Shown here: positions 24,215 to 31,709 of the stretch, piece by piece
Numbering within the stretch: position 1 is the first letter of the stretch
Layout: every line of letters begins with the position of its first letter
NCBI GenBank assembly: GCA_949747935.1
Contig: CATKHE010000180.1
Span: forward strand, 1 to 31,765
DNA length: 31,765 nt
Origin: an uncultured Eubacteriales bacterium
GTDB lineage: Bacteria; Bacillota_A; Clostridia; Oscillospirales; Oscillospiraceae
Reading direction: 5' to 3'
Made by a program: the position numbers and the translations under genes
The notes under the pieces: generated by a model
The model's input: the letters and a program-made list of their open reading frames with translations, nothing else
Databases searched by the model: none
Told to the model about the DNA's origin: nothing

Positions 24215-24340
24215 AATGTCATAAAGTTAAGGGATTCGCTCAAAAAATCCTACTCAAAGAATTTGGAATAGCCACAAAAATAAGTAAAAACGCAACATTT
24301 TTAATGGATTTTAAGTGTATTGGCTTAGCTTAATGACACT
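24215..24340. mobile_element. Candidate MITE-like element with imperfect terminal inverted repeats
   Basis: The left end (24215-24234) and the reverse complement of the right end (24321-24340) agree at 15 of 20 positions, with a shared core TGTCAT-n-AAG-n-TAAG. The 126-bp interior is strikingly A/T-rich compared with the neighbouring genes and has no coding potential. No clear target-site duplication is visible. It could be the two ends of a deleted insertion sequence. Confidence 0.45.
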
Positions 24341-24474
24341 GCAGCGAAGCCGGTGAGGTCCATATGCGGGCAAAGCCCTCTGTCCTGCGCATGCGCATGA
24401 AATGCGCAAGTACGATCTGCCAACTGCTTAGGCTTGTTACTTGCTACCAGTAAACGGGCTGTACTAGCTCATTG

Positions 24475-24594
24475 TTAACTGTTACCCATACAATCCTCTT
24501 CTAGCTGATTCTTTACGTACTCCGCAATTCGGCCTGCGTCCTTTCCTGCTGTATCTACATAATATCCTCGGCGCCAAAACTTCCGACTTCGGTA
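24475..24594 (-). pseudogene. IS200/IS605 TnpA C-terminal fragment
   Basis: The minus strand encodes about 40 residues, YRSRKFWRRGYYVDTAGKD followed by RIAEYVKNQLEED, then a stop. This matches the end of the HUH single-tyrosine transposase TnpA; the Tyr in AEYVKNQ is at the position of the catalytic tyrosine. The N-terminal 90-100 residues, including the HUH metal motif, are missing, and the sequence upstream in frame is unrelated. It cannot be active. Confidence 0.72.
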
Positions 24595-24847
24595 ATACGA
24601 ATCAAGAGTAAAAAGAGGTAGAAAAGCAGCGCAAAAAAGCCAAAAGATACAAGAATGTGGCAAACAAATCTCATAAGGATCTATTGTGCCATCTGCGACA
24701 ATAGCAGCATAATCGAAGCAACGATTTTCATCCCCAATTTACGGATGAGAGTGTATCACGGGATACCTGTGGGGCGTCAGCCAGCGGAGATTCGAGCAGA
24801 AGACGATCTACGAGTATACAAAAAACCATCTACTGGGGCCGTCTCCC

Positions 24848-25008
24848 TATTCCGGTGTCCTTGATGGCTTCTGGTGCGGCTCAGCACAACCTCCCTGCCG
24901 CCAAACAAATTATGGAGGACCATGTCTCCTTGAAGCCAGAACGGCTATCTGCTGATAAGGCATATATTGACGTTGGCTAGGCGCAATCACTCAAGCAAAA
25001 CCGCACCC
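24848..25008 (+). mobile_element. Decayed DDE transposase fragment (copy B)
   Basis: This 161-bp segment is an ungapped copy of 9919-10079 in opposite orientation, with about nine or ten differences. It encodes AAQHNLPAAKQIMEDH, then SADKAYIDVG, then the same TAG stop as copy A. Similarity stops sharply at both ends, and the downstream RQPVE part seen in copy A is absent. Confidence 0.8.
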
Positions 25009-25097
25009 CTAAATTATAAGCAAAGGGAGTTTTTTCGTTTCCTTCATCGCCCCAGGCTTTTTTGAACCACTGGCCTTGCCATTAGTTTTCTTTATAG

Positions 25098-25127
25098 AAA
25101 AACGGCGGAGCCTGTAGGCTCCACCGT
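25098..25127 (-). terminator. Terminator of the lar-membrane protein operon
   Basis: On the minus strand an 11-bp stem (ACGGTGGAGCC with GGCTCCGCCGT, one G-T pair) and a four-base loop are followed by TTTTTC, about 11 bp after the last stop codon of the operon. Confidence 0.85.
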
Positions 25128-25138
25128 CTTACAGATGC

Positions 25139-26974
25139 TCACCCCTCAGCTACTGTTTCCCGGTACACATAACAATCGTTCTCCTCATCATAGTCAAAAA
25201 CGATGCCAAAACACCGCTGAAAATCCTCAGCTGGGAGATACAGCAGGGTATAGGTGTAGGAGTAGGGCATCCGTGGAACACAGCCGCTGTCCACCACACG
25301 CTGTTCGCCACTAGGCAGATGCTGAACCAGCCTGCCATCCTCATACAACGTATAGTCCCATCCCCTAAAAGAGATGAAAAAGGTGTAATCGGTCCAGTGG
25401 AACTCACAGACTCCCCCCGCCGCCTGGAACAGGAACTCTATGGGAATCAGCAGTTCCCCATCCTTTTCCAGGGCTGGGAAGGTGCTCTCCCGCTCCCCCA
25501 CTCTCAAGCCGCTGACATCCCAAATCTCACTGGTGAAGCGCAGGGGAATGTCCTGGGGCAGACCGTAATACCGCAGGAAATTTGACAGGAAATAGTGCCC
25601 CTCAAAAAACATGGTAAAGCGATAATCCGCCTCCAGGTCGACACTCAGGGTCAACTCCCCCTCCGTCCGTGCCGCCTCAATGGCCTGTAAGTTCCGGTCC
25701 ACTACCTCCCGGTTGGCGGCATAGCCCTGATAAATGGGCAAATACCGCGCCAGAAACACCACCCCAAGCCCAATCAGCGCACCGGCCGCAGCCGGGCCGT
25801 AACACTTGGGCAGAAGCCGGAACAGCAGGCTCCAGCACACCGCCAGCAGAAGGATCAAGCAGGGGAAGAAGGTCCTTGCATAGTACAGCGTTGTAATAAC
25901 CAGCATCATTACAGAGGCTCCCGCTCCCAAAAGCAACAGGCCGGTGGTCTGATACTCGGGGAAAAACAGAAGGGTCACCGCCAGATAGAGGGTAAAGAGC
26001 ACTGTCAGCACAGCCAGCGGCCTCTCCAGGCCCAGAGCAGACAGAAGCAGCACCATGCCGGCCACGGGAAATCCGCTGAGCAGGTGCCGGGGCAGGCTTC
26101 GGTCTGTCAGACAAACCAGAGCGGTCAAGAGGCAGAAGACGGCAAACAGCAGATTCCAATACTCATAGCCGCACAGATAACCCATCACGTCAAAGAAGCG
26201 CTCCACAAAGACAGCAGGGTGAAGGGCGCTGAAAATTCCCCCGTCGATCCCCCGGGCCATGCGGGCGTGGCTTCCTGGGGCGCACAGAATGGTGAGATAC
26301 CCAGTGGCCGTCAGCAGAGGAAAGAGGCAAAGCCCTTTTTTTGCCGGCTCCCTCCTCCATGCCCGGAGAAGCCACCAGCCTGTCACCAAAATCAGAGAGA
26401 CCAGTCCGCACTGCTCAGTGCCGGCTCCGGCCAGAACAGCGTTCAAACACAGAGCGGCAAAGCCGAGTCTGGAACACTTTTCCTCTTGAACACGCTCCAT
26501 CCCCCACAGCACCAGCAGGGGGAAAAGCAGAGGAAAAGCGTAATTAAAGTAAGCCGACAGCCAGTAAAGTGCCATGCGCAGATACTGAATCTCGCTCCCC
26601 AGCAGAGAGAGCAAACCCATCCCGGCCCCCAGCAACAGGGTCCCTCCCCGCACCGACTTATCCTGCACCCGCAACGCCAGCAGGAAAATAAGCGCAGTAA
26701 GCACCGGACTCAACAGGGCAAAGAGCTTGGTATCGAAGAGAAGGAGGATGGGAATCAGGATGTGCACATAGACACGGCCGTTGTTGGTCAGGTAATGAGA
26801 CACTGTATTTTTCAAAAAGCCGGCTAGGCCGTCCTGGAAAAAGGTGCCGTACCAGTAGTCGTCAGAATAGACCGTTATCTGGATATTCACCAGCAGATGC
26901 AACGCCATGGCAAGGAGCAGCACTCCACAGCCAATCCAGATAGGACAGCCGTTCTGTTTCCGGTTTAGCCTCAT
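25139..26974 (-). CDS. Polytopic membrane protein, DUF6056/GT-C-like, with C-terminal stalk-like module (paralog 2)
   Basis: The protein has 611 aa. It has a first membrane helix at about 12-37, then an outside loop with an acidic pair (YSDDYWYGTFF), then roughly ten more hydrophobic segments to about residue 405. This layout and the DD loop fit the DUF6056/GT-C glycosyltransferase-like group, which uses lipid-linked sugar donors; activity is not proven. After the membrane part is an outside domain. The last 110 residues (LLIPIEFLFQAAGG...EFHW, then YLPAEDFQRCFGIVFDYD) look like a copper-amine-oxidase N-terminal stalk module, a cell-surface repeat of Firmicutes. The ATG overlaps the stop of the paralog before it (ATGA), with GGAGGG upstream. 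Its partner shares about the same architecture. Ligands, substrate and the stalk call are inference. Confidence 0.7.
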   Translation of the reverse strand: MRLNRKQNGCPIWIGCGVLLLAMALHLLVNIQITVYSDDYWYGTFFQDGLAGFLKNTVSHYLTNNGRVYVHILIPILLLFDTKLFALLSPVLTALIFLLALRVQDKSVRGGTLLLGAGMGLLSLLGSEIQYLRMALYWLSAYFNYAFPLLFPLLVLWGMERVQEEKCSRLGFAALCLNAVLAGAGTEQCGLVSLILVTGWWLLRAWRREPAKKGLCLFPLLTATGYLTILCAPGSHARMARGIDGGIFSALHPAVFVERFFDVMGYLCGYEYWNLLFAVFCLLTALVCLTDRSLPRHLLSGFPVAGMVLLLSALGLERPLAVLTVLFTLYLAVTLLFFPEYQTTGLLLLGAGASVMMLVITTLYYARTFFPCLILLLAVCWSLLFRLLPKCYGPAAAGALIGLGVVFLARYLPIYQGYAANREVVDRNLQAIEAARTEGELTLSVDLEADYRFTMFFEGHYFLSNFLRYYGLPQDIPLRFTSEIWDVSGLRVGERESTFPALEKDGELLIPIEFLFQAAGGVCEFHWTDYTFFISFRGWDYTLYEDGRLVQHLPSGEQRVVDSGCVPRMPYSYTYTLLYLPAEDFQRCFGIVFDYDEENDCYVYRETVAEG

Positions 26975-28761
26975 GACGTTGTCCCTCCTGCCTGGACATA
27001 ATAGACATTTTCCTGGGAGTGATAGCTCCAGGTGACCCCAAACAGCTCCCGCAATGTGTCCCCTGTCACATAATAGGTGTACCAGGGCATATACACATCC
27101 GCATGAAATGCCTCGCCGACAATCTCCCCGGTCTTCGGATCCAGAAAAAAGGACTCACCGCTGGGACGGAACAGGCAAGACACGCCATTCAGACAGGCTT
27201 GGGTGCCCCCCAGGGCATAGTTCCACTCCGCCTCTCCCCCGCACAGCACAATGGTGTTGACAATGGGGAAAACAGGTCCGCCCTCCTCCTCAAATATTGG
27301 CAGGCCAGACTGTTTCCCGTTGGTCAGGCCAGGACGCGGCCCCTGATCGTCCAGATAGGACAGCCGTTTGTTCTCAGCCCTGTAGTAGACCACGGCGTTG
27401 TCAAGGTAGGCGGCGGACTCAAAATACATGGAATAGCGATAGGTGCCGTCCAGCCGCAGGTCCAGCACTGCCGTTTTCGACTGTGGGTCCCGAAGGGCAG
27501 CGATATTCCGCGCATGGACCTCCGCATTGGCGGCATAGCCCTTGTATGTGGGCAGAAACAGAAGAAAGCAGCCGGCCATTGCCGCCGCGCATACCATCCC
27601 GCCGGCCCAAACAGGAAAGGGCTCCAGACACTCCGCCAGAAGAGAGGCGCACACGGAAAGCATCAGGAGGATAGCCGGAATCGCCGTTCGTGGGGCAGCG
27701 GCTACATTGGCCATCATGATCAGCTGAGCGGCCAGCGCCCCCAGCAGAAAGAGTCCCCGCACAGTAGTCTTCCGCCTCCACAGATACACCCCGGCGGCCA
27801 GGAGGATGTAGAACACGGTAAGCGCCTCGCAGGGCAGCTCCTGCCCGCTCCGGTACAGCAGAAGATAGACTGGAGCGGCGGCAAACCCGCTGAGCAGCGC
27901 CTTCGGTCCCCGGAGCAGGGCGTGGACCGCCGTGAGCAGGGCAAAAACGACAAACAGCAGGGGCAGTCCCTCTCCCCCGGTCAGATAGTGCATAGAGAGC
28001 CAAAAACGCTCCTTCAAAACGGCGGGGTCCAGAATGCGCATCAGGCTGTTGTTCTCGTTTCCGATACGCACCCAGGTGCCAGGGGCAAAAATCACTGTCA
28101 GATAGCCTGCGCAGGCCAGCAGGCCGGGCAGAAGCCCCCGCCAGAAGGTCCGCTCCCGCCGCAGCCAGGCCAGCAGGCCCCAGCCGCCCAGGCAGACAAC
28201 GGCGGCCAGCCCGCTCTGCTCCGTGGTCGCTCCGGACAGAAAGGACAGCACAAGAGTCAGCGTCCACCCCCCAGCACTGCCCTCCTCCCGCATATACATC
28301 CACAGAGTGGGAAGGAGCACACAAAGGGGGAACAGGTAATTGAAGGCGGCTGAAATCCACAGCAGGGAGCTGCGCAGATAGACAGGCGGAAGGGCCAGAG
28401 ACGCCATCACCCCCACGCCGCCAGTCATCAGAAGAAGATTCCAGGATATTCCGCCGGACTGGAGCCTTCCGCCCAGCAGAAATACGCAGGCCAGCATCGC
28501 CGGGAAGAGCAAAATATAGAGCGCCGTGTCAAATTGCAAGGCAAGCTCCGCCACAAAGTGGACAAAGGCCCGACCGTTGAAGTGAAGATAGTGCCATTTG
28601 GTCAACTCCCAGAACCGGTCCCATCCTTCCCGAAAAAAGACGCCATAAAAATAGTCATCGCAGTAAAGGGTAATTCTGCTGGCCAGCAGAACCGCAGCCG
28701 CAGAAGCGGCGGCAAACACCGCCAGCGCGGCCCACCGTCCGGTCTGCCGCTCCCTTCTCAC
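26971..28761 (-). CDS. Polytopic membrane protein, DUF6056/GT-C-like, with C-terminal stalk-like module (paralog 1)
   Basis: The protein has 596 aa and is a paralog of the next gene downstream. The N-terminal helix (about 10-32) is followed by YCDDYFYGVFFREGW, matching the YSDDYWYGTFF loop of its partner. Other shared landmarks are TEQSGLAAV versus TEQCGLVSL, APGTWVRIG versus APGSHARMA, and YKGYAANAEVHARN versus YQGYAANREVVDRN just outside the last helix. The C-terminal 100 residues (VFPIVNTIVLCGGEAEWNY, then VTGDTLRELFGVTWSY) again resemble a stalk-type repeat. The start is a GTG overlapping the larC stop (GTGA), with GGAGGAG seven bases upstream, so it is tied to the lar genes by translation. 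Cell-envelope glycan assembly is a plausible role, but nothing here proves it. Confidence 0.7.
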   Translation of the reverse strand: MRRERQTGRWAALAVFAAASAAAVLLASRITLYCDDYFYGVFFREGWDRFWELTKWHYLHFNGRAFVHFVAELALQFDTALYILLFPAMLACVFLLGGRLQSGGISWNLLLMTGGVGVMASLALPPVYLRSSLLWISAAFNYLFPLCVLLPTLWMYMREEGSAGGWTLTLVLSFLSGATTEQSGLAAVVCLGGWGLLAWLRRERTFWRGLLPGLLACAGYLTVIFAPGTWVRIGNENNSLMRILDPAVLKERFWLSMHYLTGGEGLPLLFVVFALLTAVHALLRGPKALLSGFAAAPVYLLLYRSGQELPCEALTVFYILLAAGVYLWRRKTTVRGLFLLGALAAQLIMMANVAAAPRTAIPAILLMLSVCASLLAECLEPFPVWAGGMVCAAAMAGCFLLFLPTYKGYAANAEVHARNIAALRDPQSKTAVLDLRLDGTYRYSMYFESAAYLDNAVVYYRAENKRLSYLDDQGPRPGLTNGKQSGLPIFEEEGGPVFPIVNTIVLCGGEAEWNYALGGTQACLNGVSCLFRPSGESFFLDPKTGEIVGEAFHADVYMPWYTYYVTGDTLRELFGVTWSYHSQENVYYVQAGGTTS

Positions 28762-29993
28762 TGCCGCTCCTCCAGCAGCCGCCAGACCTCTCGGGAGACT
28801 GTGTCATAGGGCAGATCGTTCTCCCGGGCTAGAGCGGCCACGTCCTCGTACTCCGGCTTGGAGCGGGAGACCCCGAAGCCCTGAGCCAGCTTCACCCGCA
28901 CCGGTCCCCACTGCGTCTGGACCTGCCCTGTGCCGGGGGTCAGATAGAGCTTCTCCGACCACTGGGCCCGCAGGCCGTTGGTGGTGGTGTGGGAAAAAAT
29001 CTGCCGGACCAGCTCCTGCTCCTGGTCGGGGGAACACAGCACGGTGAGCACCCAGCCCGGCCGGCCCTTTTTCATGGTACCGGGGGTGGTATATACGTCC
29101 AAGGCTCCCAGCTCCAGCAGGCGGGAGCAGGCAAAGGCCAGAGCCTCAGGGGTCATATCGTCGATATTGCACACCAGCTCCAGAATATCTCCGGAGTACT
29201 GTGGTTCCTCCTCCCCCAGAAAGGCCCGGACACAATTGGGCTGTCCAAACTCCTTAGAGCCGACGCCATAGCCAATTTTCTCCGTATCCATCAGGGGCAT
29301 GGGCCCAAACACCTGAACAAAGGTCCTGAGCAGGGCCGCCCCGGTGGGGGTACACAATTCCCCTTCAATTTCTCCCCCGTAGGCAGGGATCCCTTTCAGC
29401 AGAGCGGCGGTGGCGGGGGCGGGGACAGGCATGATTCCATGGGCGCACCTCACGGTTCCGCTGCCCACATGGACGGGGGAAGCGCAAATCAGGTCCGGCT
29501 CCAGCAGGTACATGGCATAGCACACCCCCGTCACGTCGGCCACCGCGTCCAGCGCCCCCACCTCATGGTAGTGGACGTCCCCCAGGCCGCACCCGTGGGC
29601 CTGGGCCTCCGCTTGGGCAATAGCGTCATAGACCGCCCGCGCCTTCTCCTTCACCTCCCGGGGCAGGGACAGGCCGTCGATCAAATCTCTAATGTGTCCC
29701 GGCGTGGCGTGGTGGTGATGCTCGTGGCTGTGCTCATGGTGGCAACTATGCCCATGATGATGGTCATGGCCGTGCTCATGCTCCTCCTCGCCGCAGACGG
29801 TCACACACATGTGAGTACCCGCAATGCCGCCGGTTTTGGCGGCGGCGGGAACCACCTCCACCCCAGGCAGTCCCAGATGGTTCATCGTCTCTAAAAAGGT
29901 TTTCTTCTGTTCCTCATTCAGCAGTTCATACAGAGCGGCCATGAGCATATCCCCCGCTGCCCCCATGCCGCATTCTAAATATAAGGTCTTCAC
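28758..29993 (-). CDS. larC: Nickel-pincer cofactor biosynthesis protein LarC
   Basis: LarC inserts nickel into the pincer nucleotide made by LarB and LarE, consuming CTP, to complete the cofactor of lactate racemase and related enzymes. At 411 aa this is a single uninterrupted frame, unlike Lactobacillus plantarum, where larC is split and needs a ribosomal frameshift. Visible landmarks are the N-terminal ECGMGAAGDMLMAAL, HYHEVGALDAVADVTG, GTVRCAHGIMPVPAPAT, and ELCTPTGAALL. Residues 72-95 are extremely rich in histidine (some 14 His with Glu, Gly and Cys), a likely nickel store or delivery loop. The start is a GTG overlapping the larB stop, with GGAGGGATTG upstream. No larA is in the window. 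Confidence 0.95.
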   Translation of the reverse strand: MKTLYLECGMGAAGDMLMAALYELLNEEQKKTFLETMNHLGLPGVEVVPAAAKTGGIAGTHMCVTVCGEEEHEHGHDHHHGHSCHHEHSHEHHHHATPGHIRDLIDGLSLPREVKEKARAVYDAIAQAEAQAHGCGLGDVHYHEVGALDAVADVTGVCYAMYLLEPDLICASPVHVGSGTVRCAHGIMPVPAPATAALLKGIPAYGGEIEGELCTPTGAALLRTFVQVFGPMPLMDTEKIGYGVGSKEFGQPNCVRAFLGEEEPQYSGDILELVCNIDDMTPEALAFACSRLLELGALDVYTTPGTMKKGRPGWVLTVLCSPDQEQELVRQIFSHTTTNGLRAQWSEKLYLTPGTGQVQTQWGPVRVKLAQGFGVSRSKPEYEDVAALARENDLPYDTVSREVWRLLEERQ

Positions 29994-30748
29994 TCCAATC
30001 CCTCCATATGATTGATCCTGCTTGCCAAAAAGCCGGCCCCGAACCCATTGTCAATATTCACCACAGCGCAACCGGAGGCACAGGAATTGAGCATGGCCAG
30101 CAGAGCGGACAGACCGCCGAAACTGGCTCCATAGCCGACGCTGGTAGGCACCGCAATGACAGGGCAGTCCACCAGCCCGCCCACAACGGAGGCCAGCGCC
30201 CCCTCCATCCCCGCCGCCGCCACCACACACCGGGCGCTCATAAGCGGCTCCAAATTGGCCAGCAGGCGGTGCAGTCCGGCCACTCCAACGTCGTACAACC
30301 GGGTGACCCGGTTCCCCAGCACCTCGGCGGTGAGGGCGGCCTCCTCGGCCACCGCCATGTCGCTGGTGCCGCCGGTGGCCACCACGATATGCCCCAGGGA
30401 TTTCCGTTCCCCCGGAAAGGCAACGGCCAGCCGGGGAAGGGCGTGGTACTCCAGCGGGACCCTTTTCGCCACACAGTCCGCCGCTTCTGGGCTCAGGCGG
30501 GTAATCAGAACGTTCCGGCAGCCCCGCTCCCCCATGGCCCCAGCAATGCCGGCGATTTGATCCGGCGTCTTTCCCGCACCGTAGATCACCTCTGCCGCCC
30601 CCTGCCGGAGGCCCCGGTGGAGGTCCGGCTTGGCGTAGCCCAGCTCCGCAAAGGGCTCGCACTTCAGCCGGGACAGTGCCTCCTCCGGTGTGGCGGAGCC
30701 GTCCGCCACCTGCCGCAGAAGCTGTAAAATATCGTGTCGGTTATCCAT
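29990..30748 (-). CDS. larB: Nickel-pincer cofactor biosynthesis protein LarB
   Basis: LarB carboxylates and hydrolyses nicotinic acid adenine dinucleotide to a dicarboxylated nucleotide, the first step of nickel-pincer cofactor synthesis. At 252 aa it has the normal length. The N-terminal region has the Lar-type FAELGYAKPDLHRGLRQG and EVIYGAGKTPDQI; the C-terminal half is a PurE-like (AIR carboxylase) fold with VATGGTSDMAVAEEA and GMEGALASVVGGLV. GYGASFGGLSALLAMLNSCA is close to the family's active-site loop with its Cys. The ATG has GGAGG seven bases upstream. It lies 12 bp after larE and overlaps larC by four bases. Confidence 0.95.
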   Translation of the reverse strand: MDNRHDILQLLRQVADGSATPEEALSRLKCEPFAELGYAKPDLHRGLRQGAAEVIYGAGKTPDQIAGIAGAMGERGCRNVLITRLSPEAADCVAKRVPLEYHALPRLAVAFPGERKSLGHIVVATGGTSDMAVAEEAALTAEVLGNRVTRLYDVGVAGLHRLLANLEPLMSARCVVAAAGMEGALASVVGGLVDCPVIAVPTSVGYGASFGGLSALLAMLNSCASGCAVVNIDNGFGAGFLASRINHMEGLE

Positions 30749-30760
30749 GAAACAGCCTCC

Positions 30761-31516
30761 TCAGTCTGCCGGGATCCTCGGGGCCATATCCAGCACAATT
30801 TCCGAAAACAGTGGGGATAACACGGCTAAAATATCCGCTCTGGAATCAAAAGCCAGGGGCAGCTGCTCCTCTGTCACCTGTAATTTGCAGCCGCCGGCAG
30901 TCAGCCGCAGACGGAAATCCCGAAATCCCAACTGCCCCAGCAGGGTCTCCCCCCACTCCGCCCGCTTCAGGTCCTCCTGGATGATGGTCCGGCCGGCGGG
31001 AATCCGGGTGGCCAGACAGGCGTAGGACGGCTTGTCCCAGGTAAAGAGTCCCGCCTCTCTGGAGCGTTTGCGAATGTCCTCTTTGGTCAGGCCGCACTCC
31101 CGTAGAGGGGAACGGACTCCCATCTTCCCCAGGGCCCTCATCCCCGGGCGGTCCCTCGCCTCATCCGAAGCGTTGGTACCATCTATCAAAACCGGAAGAC
31201 CATCCGCCGCCGCCCGGTCCCTCAGCACGGAGAACAGCCGCCGCTTGCAGTGGTAGCAGCGGTCCGCCGGATTGGCGGCAATCTGAGGCTCGGAGAGAAT
31301 ATCAAGCTCCAATACAGTCAGCTCTGTTCCCAGGCTCTGACACAGCCGCCAGGCATCCTCCAACTCAAACCGGGGCTGGAAAGCGGTTTTTAAAAAATAG
31401 GGCCGCAGAAGGGCCCCCGCCTGGAGGCCCGCCCACAGCAGGAAGGCGGAATCCACTCCTCCGGAAAATGCCAGCGCTCCCCGGGGATTAGCCTGAAAAA
31501 AGCGATCCAGCGTCAC
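30761..31516 (-). CDS. larE: ATP-dependent sulfur transferase LarE
   Basis: LarE activates the carboxylates made by LarB with ATP and replaces them with thiols. The protein has 251 aa. The PP-loop SGGVDS is at 18-23. Cys87 and Cys90 lie in RCYHCKRRLF, and Cys167 in KPSYACLATR is at the position of the sulfur-donating Cys176 of L. plantarum LarE. Three such cysteines have been linked to a [4Fe-4S]-dependent, catalytic form of LarE, in contrast to the sacrificial-cysteine form; that assignment here is an inference. The start is a GTG with GGAGG nine bases upstream. It is the first gene of a five-gene operon driven by a consensus promoter. Confidence 0.94.
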   Translation of the reverse strand: MTLDRFFQANPRGALAFSGGVDSAFLLWAGLQAGALLRPYFLKTAFQPRFELEDAWRLCQSLGTELTVLELDILSEPQIAANPADRCYHCKRRLFSVLRDRAAADGLPVLIDGTNASDEARDRPGMRALGKMGVRSPLRECGLTKEDIRKRSREAGLFTWDKPSYACLATRIPAGRTIIQEDLKRAEWGETLLGQLGFRDFRLRLTAGGCKLQVTEEQLPLAFDSRADILAVLSPLFSEIVLDMAPRIPAD

Positions 31517-31568
31517 AGAGCCAGCCTCCCTCCAAAAGCAAGTATTTTTTAGTTTCTACTATTTTATC

Positions 31569-31598
31569 ATTATATCAGAGTGGTGGCTCCCCTGTCAA
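31569..31598 (-). promoter_or_regulatory. Consensus sigma-A promoter of the lar operon
   Basis: On the minus strand TTGACA (31593-31598) and TATAAT (31569-31574) are both perfect, spaced 18 bp. The predicted start near 31562 leaves a leader of about 46 nt before the GTG of larE. No obvious nickel-responsive dyad is visible. Confidence 0.85.
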
Positions 31599-31646
31599 TA
31601 CACGGACCAGCACGGGACCACTCCCCGAAAGAGAGAGCACGGGAAA

Positions 31647-31709
31647 AGGCGGCGCTTTTCAGCGCCGCCTCAGCCTGTCGAAAAAGTCTGCCAAGAGGCA
31701 GACTTTTTC
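31647..31709. terminator. Double hairpin, probable bidirectional terminator
   Basis: Stem one is a 9-bp GC-rich repeat (AGGCGGCGC, 31647-31655 with 31662-31670). Stem two is a 13-bp perfect repeat (GAAAAAGTCTGCC, 31680-31692 with 31697-31709) that carries an A-tract and a T-tract. It separates the lar operon from whatever lies right of the window. Confidence 0.75.

Noticed and set aside
24386..24408. Hairpin TGCGCAT...ATGCGCA as an IS200/IS605 right-end signal
   Set aside because: It is roughly where such a hairpin could lie after the TnpA stop, but with no cleavage-site context and an incomplete element the call cannot be supported.
24655..24864. 69-codon plus-strand frame in the insertion-sequence graveyard
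   Set aside because: No SD, no domain, and it runs across remnants of different origin.
27019..28353. 444-codon plus-strand frame opposite the first membrane paralog
   Set aside because: The minus strand shows membrane helices and similarity to the neighbouring paralog. The plus frame is Gln/Gly/Pro/His-rich noise.
29706..29780. His-rich stretch in larC considered as a DNA tandem repeat
   Set aside because: The codons (CAC, CAT, GAG) give partial repeats but no fixed unit. The His-rich loop is a protein feature of metal handling.
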